From Candidatus Avimicrobium faecavium (GTDB lineage: Bacteria > Bacillota > Clostridia > Oscillospirales > Ruminococcaceae), in contig CAJFQR010000022.1 of NCBI GenBank assembly GCA_904419105.1, forward strand, positions 1-16,683: DNA of 16,683 nt. Reading direction: 5' to 3'. Positions within the stretch are counted from its first letter, which is position 1; the number at the start of each line of letters is the position of its first letter. A program made the position numbers and the translations under genes. Of this stretch, positions 1 to 5,798 are shown one piece after another. Under the pieces are notes generated by a model. The model ran no database searches and was not told the DNA's origin. It saw only the letters and a program-made list of their open reading frames with translations.

Positions 1-283
1 TTGGATATGGCGTCCGGCTCGCAGTCATCTGCCCGGCCGGGCATCCTGCGGAAAACAGCCTGCGGCGATCGCCGGTTTTTGCGGCCCAGGCGTGGGGGTG
101 AGCGTGCAAAAGATAAAAAGGTCCTTTCACCTATAGGGAGAAAAGGGCGGTTTGTTGCAGAAAAATGCAACAGTTTGGGCGGGAATGGGAAGTTTTTGAG
201 GAAGTTCTCTGTTTTACACAATTAGCAGAAAGAAACGCAGGAGTTTATCAGGCAGTTTGACAGGGGCTTTGGGACAAAAAAAG
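1..283. other. No supported gene (left-edge intergenic region)
   Basis: I see no gene here that I can support. One frame stays open from base 1 to 225 on the plus strand, but it has no ribosome site, no recognisable protein motif and non-coding-like composition after about base 110. A small perfect hairpin (GTTGCA, 6-nt loop, TGCAAC) lies at 155-172. The stretch may be the downstream or upstream region of a gene outside the window. The two intrinsic terminators that follow at 284-313 and 452-477 fit a boundary between transcription units. Nothing was recognised between those two terminators apart from a short TTCCAC/GTGGAA hairpin near 425-442. Confidence 0.5.
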
Positions 284-313
284 ACCGCCCGGGCGGAGTG
301 CTCGGGCGGTTTT
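284..313. terminator. Bidirectional intrinsic terminator
   Basis: The arms ACCGCCCG and CGGGCGGT form an 8-bp GC-rich stem with an 11-nt loop. A run of seven A lies just before it on the plus strand and TTTT follows, so it could end transcripts from either side. It may serve a gene left of the window on the plus strand, or back up the trmO terminator on the minus strand. Confidence 0.7.
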
Positions 314-451
314 GCTTTAGGATCAAAGCAGGGCAGCGGGTGGGAAGTTTGGTTGGAGAGACCCCCCGCCGGCGGTTTTGTAACCTTTTTGTAAGATTTG
401 CGGGCGGATTTGGGCCCGTTTCTTTTCCACAGGGCGGTGGAATGGTGAAAA

Positions 452-477
452 AAAGGAGGCCCCTGCGGGCCTCCTTT
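452..477 (-). terminator. Intrinsic terminator of trmO
   Basis: An 11-bp perfect stem (AAAGGAGGCCC with GGGCCTCCTTT) closes on a 4-nt loop. On the minus strand it is followed by a run of T's. It starts only about 10 bases past the stop codon of the minus-strand trmO gene, so it is that gene's terminator. Confidence 0.9.
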
Positions 478-487
478 GGGTGGGGAA

Positions 488-898
488 CTATCTGGGGCAG
501 GCGCGGGAGCCGGGTGTGACGGCATCCGGGACGCTGTCGATTGCCGGGGAGTAGCCCTTGAGGTCGAGCAGCGGGGTGCCGTCAAAGGCCTCGATGGAAT
601 CGATCTCGCAGAGGCCGGAGGCCTCATCCACCGCGAGCAGCTGGGCCACCGTGCAGCCGATGGGGTTGGGCCGGTGGGGCGACCGGGTGGCAAAGACCCC
701 GAGCATCCGCCCATCGGCGGACGGGCGCTGGAGCCGCTGGGCCGCCGGCGGCTGCCGGTCAAACCACCAGAGGATCAGCAGGTGGCTGTACCCCTCCAGC
801 CCCCGGAGCCCCGGGCGGAAGGCCTCCTCCACGCGCAGGAAGGTGCGCTCCCCCTCCCGGATTACCGTGCCGATGGGGTGCAGGATCAGGTCGGACAT
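488..898 (-). CDS. trmO: TrmO/TsaA-family tRNA (t6A37) methyltransferase
   Basis: This encodes a 136-residue protein of the TsaA/TrmO family. Characterised members use S-adenosylmethionine to N6-methylate threonylcarbamoyladenosine at position 37 of some tRNAs; they form a beta-barrel fold unlike Rossmann methyltransferases. Seen here: the N-terminal HPIGTV segment, GLRGLEGYSHLLILWWFDR around residues 29-47, the signature SPHRPNPIG, and near the C-terminus DGTPLLDLKGYSPAIDS. The protein is about the size of the short single-domain clostridial versions, while E. coli TrmO carries an extra C-terminal domain. The ATG at 898 is chosen because an AGGAG ribosome site lies about 9 bases upstream; a longer open frame exists but overlaps spoIIE in the wrong frame. 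It has its own promoter and terminator and so is monocistronic. Short TsaA proteins may have other substrates, so the exact reaction is inferred. Confidence 0.88.
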   Translation of the reverse strand: MSDLILHPIGTVIREGERTFLRVEEAFRPGLRGLEGYSHLLILWWFDRQPPAAQRLQRPSADGRMLGVFATRSPHRPNPIGCTVAQLLAVDEASGLCEIDSIEAFDGTPLLDLKGYSPAIDSVPDAVTPGSRACPR

Positions 899-920
899 CG
901 TGGTTCTCCTTTCTAAACAA

Positions 921-933
921 TTAGTTTTTCTAA
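921..933. promoter_or_regulatory. Candidate operator at the trmO transcription start
   Basis: A short palindrome, TTAG-N5-CTAA, sits just downstream of the trmO -10 box and covers the expected start of transcription. A repressor bound here would block initiation. The half-sites loosely resemble those of DtxR-family metal regulators, but this is only suggestive and four-base arms can occur by chance. Confidence 0.3.
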
Positions 934-937
934 CTAT

Positions 938-966
938 AAGATACCATACATCCCACCGTCTGTCAA
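938..966 (-). promoter_or_regulatory. Sigma-A promoter of trmO
   Basis: On the minus strand a perfect -35 box TTGACA (966-961) is followed after exactly 17 bases by TATCTT (943-938). The -35 box lies only 2 bases beyond the last base of spoIIE, so the two genes are packed tightly and no terminator separates them; spoIIE transcripts can read into trmO. Confidence 0.8.
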
Positions 967-968
967 GC

Positions 969-3275
969 TCAGGCGCGGTCGAGGCGGGCGGCAAGGACGG
1001 TGACATCGTCCTCCCGGCCGGGGAGCTGGCGTTCCCGGGCGGCGGCGGCCAGCGACTGGGCCAGCTGGGCGGGTTCGCCGTCCAGGCCGGCTTCCAGCTG
1101 GGATTTGACCCAGTCGGCGCCGGTGGCGGTGACCCCATCGGAGACGAGGGCCAGCCAGTCCCCGTCCCGGAGGGTGAGGGTGCTGCTCTCAAAGGCCACC
1201 CCCTCGAGGATCCCCGCCGGGAGGGAATCCGACTGGATATAGCCGGCACGGCGGTTTTTCACCAGATAGGTCGGGGCGGCGCCGGCCTTGTAGAACCGGG
1301 CCCGGCCGGTGTAGAGGTCGATCTCCGCCACATCGGCGGTGGCAAGGGTCTCCTCCCCGCTCTTGAGCAGCAGGGCGGAATTGACGATCTTGAGGGCGGC
1401 GTCACAGCCGACGCCGGCTTCGATCAGGCGGCGGAGCAGGTCGGCGGTCATGGCGCTGTCCACCGCTGCGCTGCCGCCGGTGCCCATGCCGTCCGAGAGG
1501 ACCATCACAAACCGGCCCCGCCCGGCAAAGAAGCAGCGGAAGGTGTCCCCGGTGATGCGGGAACCCGGCTGGGTGAGCTGGCTGGAACCCCAGCGGACGG
1601 TGTAGACCGCCCGTTCCTCAAAGGTGAGGACGGCGCCGCTCACCTCCGGCAGCTCCAGCTCCCGGCCGACGGCCTCCCCGAGGGTGAGGGCCAGCGACGG
1701 GGCGTCCAGCCGGGGGAGCTTGAGGGGGTTCACCGGGCACTCGAGGGTGAGGCGGTCCTCCGGGGAGAGGGTGCCGCACACCGGCCCCGGGTCCAAACCG
1801 GCGGCGGCCAGCACCGACCGGGCCTTTTCCTCCAGCTGGCGGTCCCGGCGGCGGGGGCTGCCCCATTCGGCGGCCAGATCCTCCACCAGGCGGGCCAGGC
1901 CGTCAAACTGGTCGGTGACCACCCCGCGGATCTGGCTCACCCTGCGGCGGCTGCCCACCTCCGCCAGGTAGCGGTTGTACCCGGCGGTGAGGCCGGCGGC
2001 GAGCTCCTCCGGGGCACGGCAGTTCTCCCGGAGGGGCTGGGGAATCTGCCGGGGCTCCAGGACGCCGGTCTCCCGCAGGGTGAGCATACAGGTGTTCACC
2101 GCGTCCATCGTGCGGTCAAATTCCGTCTGCCAGCAGCGGTAGCGGCGGGGGCACTTTTTGCAGACGGTGTCCATCGTGCGCTGCCAGACATCTTCGATCG
2201 AGACGGCGTGCATTCCGGCCAGCTTGCGGGAGACCTCCCGGGTGGTGGCGCCGATCTCCCGGAGGGCGGCGGCAAAGCGCTCCATCCGCCCGCCGAGGGC
2301 GCTGCGTTCGGCACAGAGGTCGGCGGCCTCCTCCTCCCGGTCCGGGGTGGCGTAGGCGATGGCCCGCTGGGGCAGTGGCAGCACCAGCACCGCGGCGATG
2401 AGGCATTCGGCCAGGGCGATCTGCAGGCCCCGGGCGGTGGGGGAAGCCACTCCGCACAGCGCCGCCGTGACGAGGAAGGCCAGCGCCGCCGGCACCCGGC
2501 CAAACCGGGCAAAGACCCCGGCCAGCAGCCCGCCGGCGGCGTAGCTGCCCATCAAAAAGGCGCTGTCCCGGCCCATGGCCATCGCCGAAAGCCCGGCCCC
2601 GACGCCGAGCACCGCCCCGGCAGAGGGTCCGCCGGCCACCGCAAAGAGCAGCGTGCCGGTCCCGGCCAGCACCCGCCCCACCGACACCCCCGCTATGGTA
2701 AACCGGCCGAGGGCGGCGGTGGTGAGCAGGAAGCTGACATAGAGGCAGCCGCGCTCCTCCCGGAGGGCGCCGGACACCCGGCTGCGCAGGATGGTGAGGG
2801 TCCGGGCGTAAAACCAGGCGGCTCCGGCGGCGAGCAGCGCCACCGCCACGGCCAGCGCCGCCGCGTAGGCGGTACGGTCCACCGCCAGGGCCACCGCTGC
2901 GCCGCCGAAGAGCATCGCCCCGCCGGCGGCTGCCGGGGCCGCATAGGGCAGCCGCCGCCAGAGGCTGCCGGAACCGAGGGTCCAGCGCAGCGCCCCGAGC
3001 AGCAGCACCGCCGCCACATACTCCATGCCCCCGGCGGGCTGCAGCCACAGGTAGCCAAACAGCGCCCCGAACAGCGCCGGGGCAAAGAGGCCCTCCGGCA
3101 CCGCCGCCGCAAAGGCCACCCCGAACGGGGCAATCCCCCCGACGATGCGCCCGCCGGCCATCACCGCCCCGGCTGCCGCCGCGGCCATCTGCGCAAGCAG
3201 GCGGCGGTTCTCCAGCAAAAGCTGCCGCAGCTTCTCCCCAAAGGGGATCCCTATATAATCTGTCCGGTGCTGCAT
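969..3275 (-). CDS. spoIIE: Stage II sporulation protein E, membrane-bound PP2C-type serine phosphatase
   Basis: This encodes a 768-residue SpoIIE (B. subtilis protein: 827). SpoIIE sits at the asymmetric septum, helps organise it with FtsZ, and dephosphorylates the anti-anti-sigma factor SpoIIAA-P, which releases sigma-F in the forespore. Residues about 25-330 are a series of very hydrophobic Ala/Gly/Leu-rich segments, matching the multi-pass N-terminus; a central region carries a Cys cluster (CKKCPRRYRCW). The C-terminal PP2C domain has the metal-binding motif LSDGMGTG (Asp595), then SGEETLATAD, VSDG (711-714) and DDVTV (756-760). The ATG at 3275 is chosen for the GGGGGG ribosome site about 7 bases upstream; an in-frame extension further upstream runs through the promoter and is not credible. 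The gene is divergent from gltX. Its presence marks the organism as a spore-former by lineage. Confidence 0.95.
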   Translation of the reverse strand: MQHRTDYIGIPFGEKLRQLLLENRRLLAQMAAAAAGAVMAGGRIVGGIAPFGVAFAAAVPEGLFAPALFGALFGYLWLQPAGGMEYVAAVLLLGALRWTLGSGSLWRRLPYAAPAAAGGAMLFGGAAVALAVDRTAYAAALAVAVALLAAGAAWFYARTLTILRSRVSGALREERGCLYVSFLLTTAALGRFTIAGVSVGRVLAGTGTLLFAVAGGPSAGAVLGVGAGLSAMAMGRDSAFLMGSYAAGGLLAGVFARFGRVPAALAFLVTAALCGVASPTARGLQIALAECLIAAVLVLPLPQRAIAYATPDREEEAADLCAERSALGGRMERFAAALREIGATTREVSRKLAGMHAVSIEDVWQRTMDTVCKKCPRRYRCWQTEFDRTMDAVNTCMLTLRETGVLEPRQIPQPLRENCRAPEELAAGLTAGYNRYLAEVGSRRRVSQIRGVVTDQFDGLARLVEDLAAEWGSPRRRDRQLEEKARSVLAAAGLDPGPVCGTLSPEDRLTLECPVNPLKLPRLDAPSLALTLGEAVGRELELPEVSGAVLTFEERAVYTVRWGSSQLTQPGSRITGDTFRCFFAGRGRFVMVLSDGMGTGGSAAVDSAMTADLLRRLIEAGVGCDAALKIVNSALLLKSGEETLATADVAEIDLYTGRARFYKAGAAPTYLVKNRRAGYIQSDSLPAGILEGVAFESSTLTLRDGDWLALVSDGVTATGADWVKSQLEAGLDGEPAQLAQSLAAAARERQLPGREDDVTVLAARLDRA

Positions 3276-3303
3276 CAAGCACCCCCCTTTTCCCTTCTCG
3301 GCC

Positions 3304-3330
3304 GGCCCGGCGGCAGATGGCGGCCGGGCC
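3304..3330 (-). other. Hairpin in the spoIIE 5' leader
   Basis: The arms GGCCCGG and CCGGGCC form a 7-bp stem with a 13-nt loop inside the roughly 75-nt untranslated leader of spoIIE. No U-run follows, so it is not an intrinsic terminator. It may only stabilise the message. Confidence 0.35.
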
Positions 3331-3357
3331 TGTCCGTTTTCTGTATATCTTTTCTCG

Positions 3358-3402
3358 ATTATAACAGACTGTATCGTGCGGATGCGGTCGGACGGTGGCG
3401 AA
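3358..3402 (-). promoter_or_regulatory. spoIIE promoter with a possible Spo0A box
   Basis: On the minus strand a perfect -10 box TATAAT lies at 3363-3358, about 83 bases before the spoIIE start codon. Nothing near TTGACA lies 17 or 21 bases upstream (CGCATC and CGACCG), as expected of an activator-dependent promoter. TGGCGAA at 3396-3402 (plus orientation) fits the Spo0A-box core TGNCGAA and lies around -45 to -51. In B. subtilis spoIIE is activated by phosphorylated Spo0A. A single 7-base match is weak evidence. Confidence 0.5.
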
Positions 3403-3460
3403 GGGCCGCCGGGGAGCGGCTTTTTCCGGCGGAAAACCGCGGCGGAGAGGGGCTTTTTCC

Positions 3461-3492
3461 TTGACAAAAATCCCCTGCGGGGATACTATAAT
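3461..3492 (+). promoter_or_regulatory. gltX promoter with a palindrome in the spacer
   Basis: A perfect -35 box TTGACA (3461-3466) is followed after 17 bases by TACTAT (3484-3489); an overlapping TATAAT starts 3 bases later (3487-3492). The spacer holds a perfect palindrome, ATCCCC-TGC-GGGGAT (3470-3484), placed exactly between the two boxes. A protein bound there would compete directly with RNA polymerase, so it is a strong candidate operator. Confidence 0.8.
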
Positions 3493-3502
3493 AAGAGAGT
3501 AT

Positions 3503-3523
3503 TTTTCCCTGGTACGGGGAAAA
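3503..3523 (+). promoter_or_regulatory. Inverted repeat in the gltX 5' leader
   Basis: Perfect 7-base arms TTTTCCC and GGGAAAA are separated by 7 bases and start roughly 7 bases after the predicted transcription start. It could be an RNA hairpin near the 5' end or a second operator, since it shares the C-run/G-run pattern of the palindrome in the promoter. It has no terminator U-run. Confidence 0.45.
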
Positions 3524-3559
3524 GAGACTATCAAATGTTCCAAAACGGAGGCTTTGACC

Positions 3560-5020
3560 ATGAAATTTGACGAAGTACGCACCCGGTTTGCCCCCAGCCC
3601 CACGGGCTATATGCATGTCGGCAACCTGCGCACCGCGCTGTATGCCTACCTCACCGCCAAAAGCAGCGGCGGCAAGATGATTCTCCGCATTGAGGACACC
3701 GACCAGGAACGCCAGGTAGAGGGCGCTGTGGATATTATCTACAACACCATGCGGGATACCGGCCTGCTGTGGGACGAGGGCCCGGACATCGGCGGCCCGG
3801 TGGGCCCCTATGTGCAGAGCGAGCGCATGGCCATCTATAAGGAGTACGCGCTGAAGCTGGTGGAAAAGGGCGCTGCCTACTACTGCTTCTGCGGCAAGGA
3901 GCGGCTGGAGGAGGTCCGGGAGCTGCAGAAGGCCTCCGGCATCGCCCCCCAGTACGACCGGCACTGCCGCAACCTGACCAGGGAAGAGGTCGAGGAGAAG
4001 CTGGCCGCCGGCACCCCCTATGTCATCCGGCAGAAGATCCCGCTGGAGGGCACCACCACCTTTGACGATGTGGTCTTCGGCTCGATCACCGTCGAGAACA
4101 GCACGCTGGACGACCAGGTGCTGCTCAAGGCCGACGGCATGCCCACCTACAACTTTGCCAATGTGGTGGACGACCACCTGATGGGCATCACCCATGTAAT
4201 CCGCGGCACCGAGTACCTGTCCTCTGCGCCGAAGTACAACCTGCTGTACGAGGCCTTTGGCTGGGAGATCCCGATCTACATCCACTGCCCGCCGGTGATG
4301 AAGGACGCCACCCACAAGCTCTCCAAGCGCAACGGCGACGCCTCCTATCAGGATCTGGTGGCCCAGGGCTACCTCAAGGAGGCCATCCTCAACTACATCC
4401 TGCTGCTCGGCTGGAGCCCCAAGGGGGAGAAGGAGATCTTCTCGCTGCCGGAGATGGTGGAGGCCTTTGACATCCACGGCATCTCCAAGAGCCCGGCCAT
4501 CTTCGACACCGTCAAGCTGCGCTTCCTCAACGGCGAGTACATCCGCAAGCTCACCCCCGAGGAGTTCCACGAGAAGGCGCTGCCCTGGATCCGCCAGGGG
4601 GTCAAGCGGGAGGATGTAGACACCCATCTGATCGCCTCGGTGCTGCAGCCCCGGTGCGAGGTGCTCGGCGACATCCCGGCCCAGCTCGACTTCATCGACG
4701 CCCTGCCGGAGTACGACCTGTCGCTGTATGTCTCCAAGAAGATGAAGACCAACGAGGACACCTCGCTGGAGATGCTGCGCAAGGTGCTGCCGGTGCTGGA
4801 AGGGCTGGAGGACTTCTCCGAGCAGGGGGTCCACGACGCGATGTTCGGCCTGATCGCCGAGCTCGGCGTCAAAAACGGCTACCTGCTGTGGCCGCTGCGC
4901 ATCGCCCTGAGCGGCAAGCAGTTCACCCCCGGCGGCGGCGTGGAGATCGCGGCCATCCTCGGCAAGGAGGAGAGCCTGGCCCGCATCCGCAAGGGCATCG
5001 AGAAGCTGGAAAACCGCTGA
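3560..5020 (+). CDS. gltX: Glutamate-tRNA ligase
   Basis: This encodes a 486-residue class I aminoacyl-tRNA synthetase that charges tRNA-Glu with glutamate using ATP in the cytoplasm. In organisms without GlnRS it is non-discriminating and also makes Glu-tRNA-Gln for the GatCAB amidotransferase; which type this is cannot be read from the sequence. Seen: RFAPSPTGYMHVGN (residues 9-22, the HIGH-type motif), the catalytic segment RIEDTDQERQ, a CxC pair in YYCFCGKE with a later DRHCRN that resembles the zinc site of some GluRS, and KLSKR at 253-257 (the KMSKS-type loop). Length is typical of the family. The ATG at 3560 has a GGAGG site 8 bases upstream; the open frame extends further upstream but runs through the promoter. 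It is monocistronic with its own promoter and terminator. Confidence 0.97.
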   Translation: MKFDEVRTRFAPSPTGYMHVGNLRTALYAYLTAKSSGGKMILRIEDTDQERQVEGAVDIIYNTMRDTGLLWDEGPDIGGPVGPYVQSERMAIYKEYALKLVEKGAAYYCFCGKERLEEVRELQKASGIAPQYDRHCRNLTREEVEEKLAAGTPYVIRQKIPLEGTTTFDDVVFGSITVENSTLDDQVLLKADGMPTYNFANVVDDHLMGITHVIRGTEYLSSAPKYNLLYEAFGWEIPIYIHCPPVMKDATHKLSKRNGDASYQDLVAQGYLKEAILNYILLLGWSPKGEKEIFSLPEMVEAFDIHGISKSPAIFDTVKLRFLNGEYIRKLTPEEFHEKALPWIRQGVKREDVDTHLIASVLQPRCEVLGDIPAQLDFIDALPEYDLSLYVSKKMKTNEDTSLEMLRKVLPVLEGLEDFSEQGVHDAMFGLIAELGVKNGYLLWPLRIALSGKQFTPGGGVEIAAILGKEESLARIRKGIEKLENR

Positions 5021-5040
5021 AATATCCCCATCTGACACAG

Positions 5041-5070
5041 AAAAAGCCCGGACGCTCGTCCGGGCTTTTT
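5041..5070. terminator. Perfect bidirectional terminator between gltX and the XRE gene
   Basis: A 14-bp perfect stem (arms AAAAAGCCCGGACG and CGTCCGGGCTTTTT) closes on a 2-base centre. A-run and T-run flanks make it work in both directions. It lies 20 bases after the gltX stop codon and 6 bases after the end of the convergent minus-strand XRE gene, so both units end here. Confidence 0.95.
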
Positions 5071-5076
5071 GCGCGG

Positions 5077-5280
5077 TCACGGCTCCATCGCCGGCGGGGT
5101 GAAGAGGCTGTCCACCGTGACGCCGAGCGCCGCCGCCAGCCGGAAGGCCAGCAGCAGCGTCGGGTCGTACTTGTCCCCCTCGATGGCGAGGATCGTCTGC
5201 CGGGTGACCCCGCAGCGCCGTGCCAGCTCCTCCTGGGAGAGGCCCAGCTCCTTGCGCAGGGTGCGGATGCGGTTTTCCAT
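5077..5280 (-). CDS. XRE-family helix-turn-helix transcriptional regulator
   Basis: This encodes a 67-residue protein that is almost entirely one XRE/Cro-type DNA-binding domain. The segment LSQEELARRCGVTRQTILAI (about residues 14-33) is the helix-turn-helix, with the recognition helix near GVTRQTILAIE, followed by KYDPTLLLAFRLAAALGV and a short tail. There is no ligand-binding or dimerisation domain. Its ATG follows the TGA of the upstream membrane-protein gene by 2 bases and has only a poor ribosome site, so translation is probably coupled. Small XRE proteins next to small membrane proteins are a recurrent Firmicutes pairing; the regulator usually controls its own operon. The two matched operators at 5637-5656 and 5683-5702 are the likely targets. 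Function beyond autoregulation is not known. Confidence 0.88.
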   Translation of the reverse strand: MENRIRTLRKELGLSQEELARRCGVTRQTILAIEGDKYDPTLLLAFRLAAALGVTVDSLFTPPAMEP

Positions 5281-5282
5281 TG

Positions 5283-5600
5283 TCAGTCACCGAACTTTCT
5301 CTTATACCAGGCCAGCGACGCGCAGTAGACGATGGCGGCGGTCATCAGCATGACAACGGGATTCTGCAGCTCGATCGGGCGGCCGGCGGTGACGCTGCCC
5401 CAGATCCCGGTGACCACCTCCAGCAACAGCCAACCGGCATTGGCCGTAAAGCTGGTGCTGCCGGCGTGCAGCAGGATCATGCGGCGGCGCTCGTCCCCCT
5501 GGCGCAGGATCGAGACGAACATGATGCCGATGAGCACCAGCGTCCCGAGCAGAAAGAGCAAGAACAAGATGGCTATGATCGAAAGTCCCCTGGAATCCAT
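5283..5600 (-). CDS. Small three-helix membrane protein co-transcribed with the XRE regulator
   Basis: This encodes a 105-residue hydrophobic protein whose function I do not recognise. It has a long membrane segment at about residues 7-31 (IIAILFLLFLLGTLVLIGIM), a charged cytoplasmic-type stretch RQGDERRR, a second segment around TANAGWLLLEVVTGIWG and a third around PVVMLMTAAIVYCASLAW, ending in WYKRKFGD. The GDER-type motif between helices is often seen in small membrane proteins encoded beside XRE regulators. The ATG at 5600 has a strong AGGAGGG site about 7 bases upstream. It is the first gene of a two-gene operon. A role as sensor or partner of the regulator is possible but is only inference from position. 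Confidence 0.82.
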   Translation of the reverse strand: MDSRGLSIIAILFLLFLLGTLVLIGIMFVSILRQGDERRRMILLHAGSTSFTANAGWLLLEVVTGIWGSVTAGRPIELQNPVVMLMTAAIVYCASLAWYKRKFGD

Positions 5601-5636
5601 TGCAGTCCCTCCTATGGCAGTGGGTGTATCGTCGAT

Positions 5637-5656
5637 ATGTAAAAAGCTCTTTACAT
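5637..5656. promoter_or_regulatory. Operator copy 1 (ATGTAAA-N6-TTTACAT)
   Basis: Perfect 7-base inverted arms ATGTAAA and TTTACAT are separated by 6 bases. The site lies just downstream of the -10 box of the membrane-protein/XRE promoter and starts about 5 bases from that box, so it overlaps the start of transcription. A second copy with the same geometry lies 46 bases away. Confidence 0.7.
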
Positions 5657-5660
5657 CTTC

Positions 5661-5689
5661 AGTCTACCATCTTCGCCGCCTAATGTCAA
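5661..5689 (-). promoter_or_regulatory. Sigma-A promoter of the membrane protein-XRE operon
   Basis: On the minus strand TTGACA (5689-5684) is followed after exactly 17 bases by TAGACT (5666-5661). The -35 box lies inside operator copy 2, and operator copy 1 begins directly after the -10 box, so binding at either site should repress initiation. Confidence 0.8.
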
Positions 5690-5702
5690 ATAGTTTTTAC
5701 AT
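5683..5702. promoter_or_regulatory. Operator copy 2 (ATGTCAA-N6-TTTACAT)
   Basis: It has the same 7-6-7 geometry as the site at 5637-5656, with one mismatch in one arm (C for A). That mismatch is what completes the -35 hexamer TTGACA on the minus strand, so operator and promoter share bases. The match in arm sequence and spacing argues against chance. Confidence 0.7.
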
Positions 5703-5730
5703 TTTAGGAGAAAAAGTTTTCCCGGCGGCT

Positions 5731-5758
5731 TTGCGGCGCTTTGGGAATGTGCTATAAT
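5731..5758 (+). promoter_or_regulatory. Promoter of the aminotransferase gene (extended -10)
   Basis: TTGCGG (5731-5736) is followed after 16 bases by TATAAT (5753-5758), preceded by TGC to give an extended -10. It is divergent from the XRE operon promoter, and operator copy 2 lies about 28 bases upstream of its -35 box, so the XRE protein could also influence it. Confidence 0.7.
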
Positions 5759-5798
5759 AAAGCGGTAGTTTTTCACCGACGATCAAGGAGGGACCCCT

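Noticed and set aside
1..225. A 74-codon plus-strand reading frame at the left edge
   Set aside because: No ribosome site, no motif, and composition typical of intergenic DNA over much of its length.
558..3464. A 968-codon open frame on the plus strand opposite trmO and spoIIE
   Set aside because: It is antisense to two clearly homologous genes; its product is Gly/Ala/Arg/His-rich with no family motifs. Long antisense frames are expected at this GC content.
3276..3467. N-terminal extension of spoIIE by 64 residues
   Set aside because: The extension crosses the TATAAT promoter and a leader hairpin; the internal ATG at 3275 has a strong ribosome site.
3493..3559. T-box riboswitch upstream of gltX
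   Set aside because: The leader is only about 65 bases and lacks the T-box sequence and an attached terminator.
3359..5290. A 643-codon minus-strand frame opposite gltX
   Set aside because: It is antisense to gltX, runs through both terminators and promoters, and overlaps the XRE gene.
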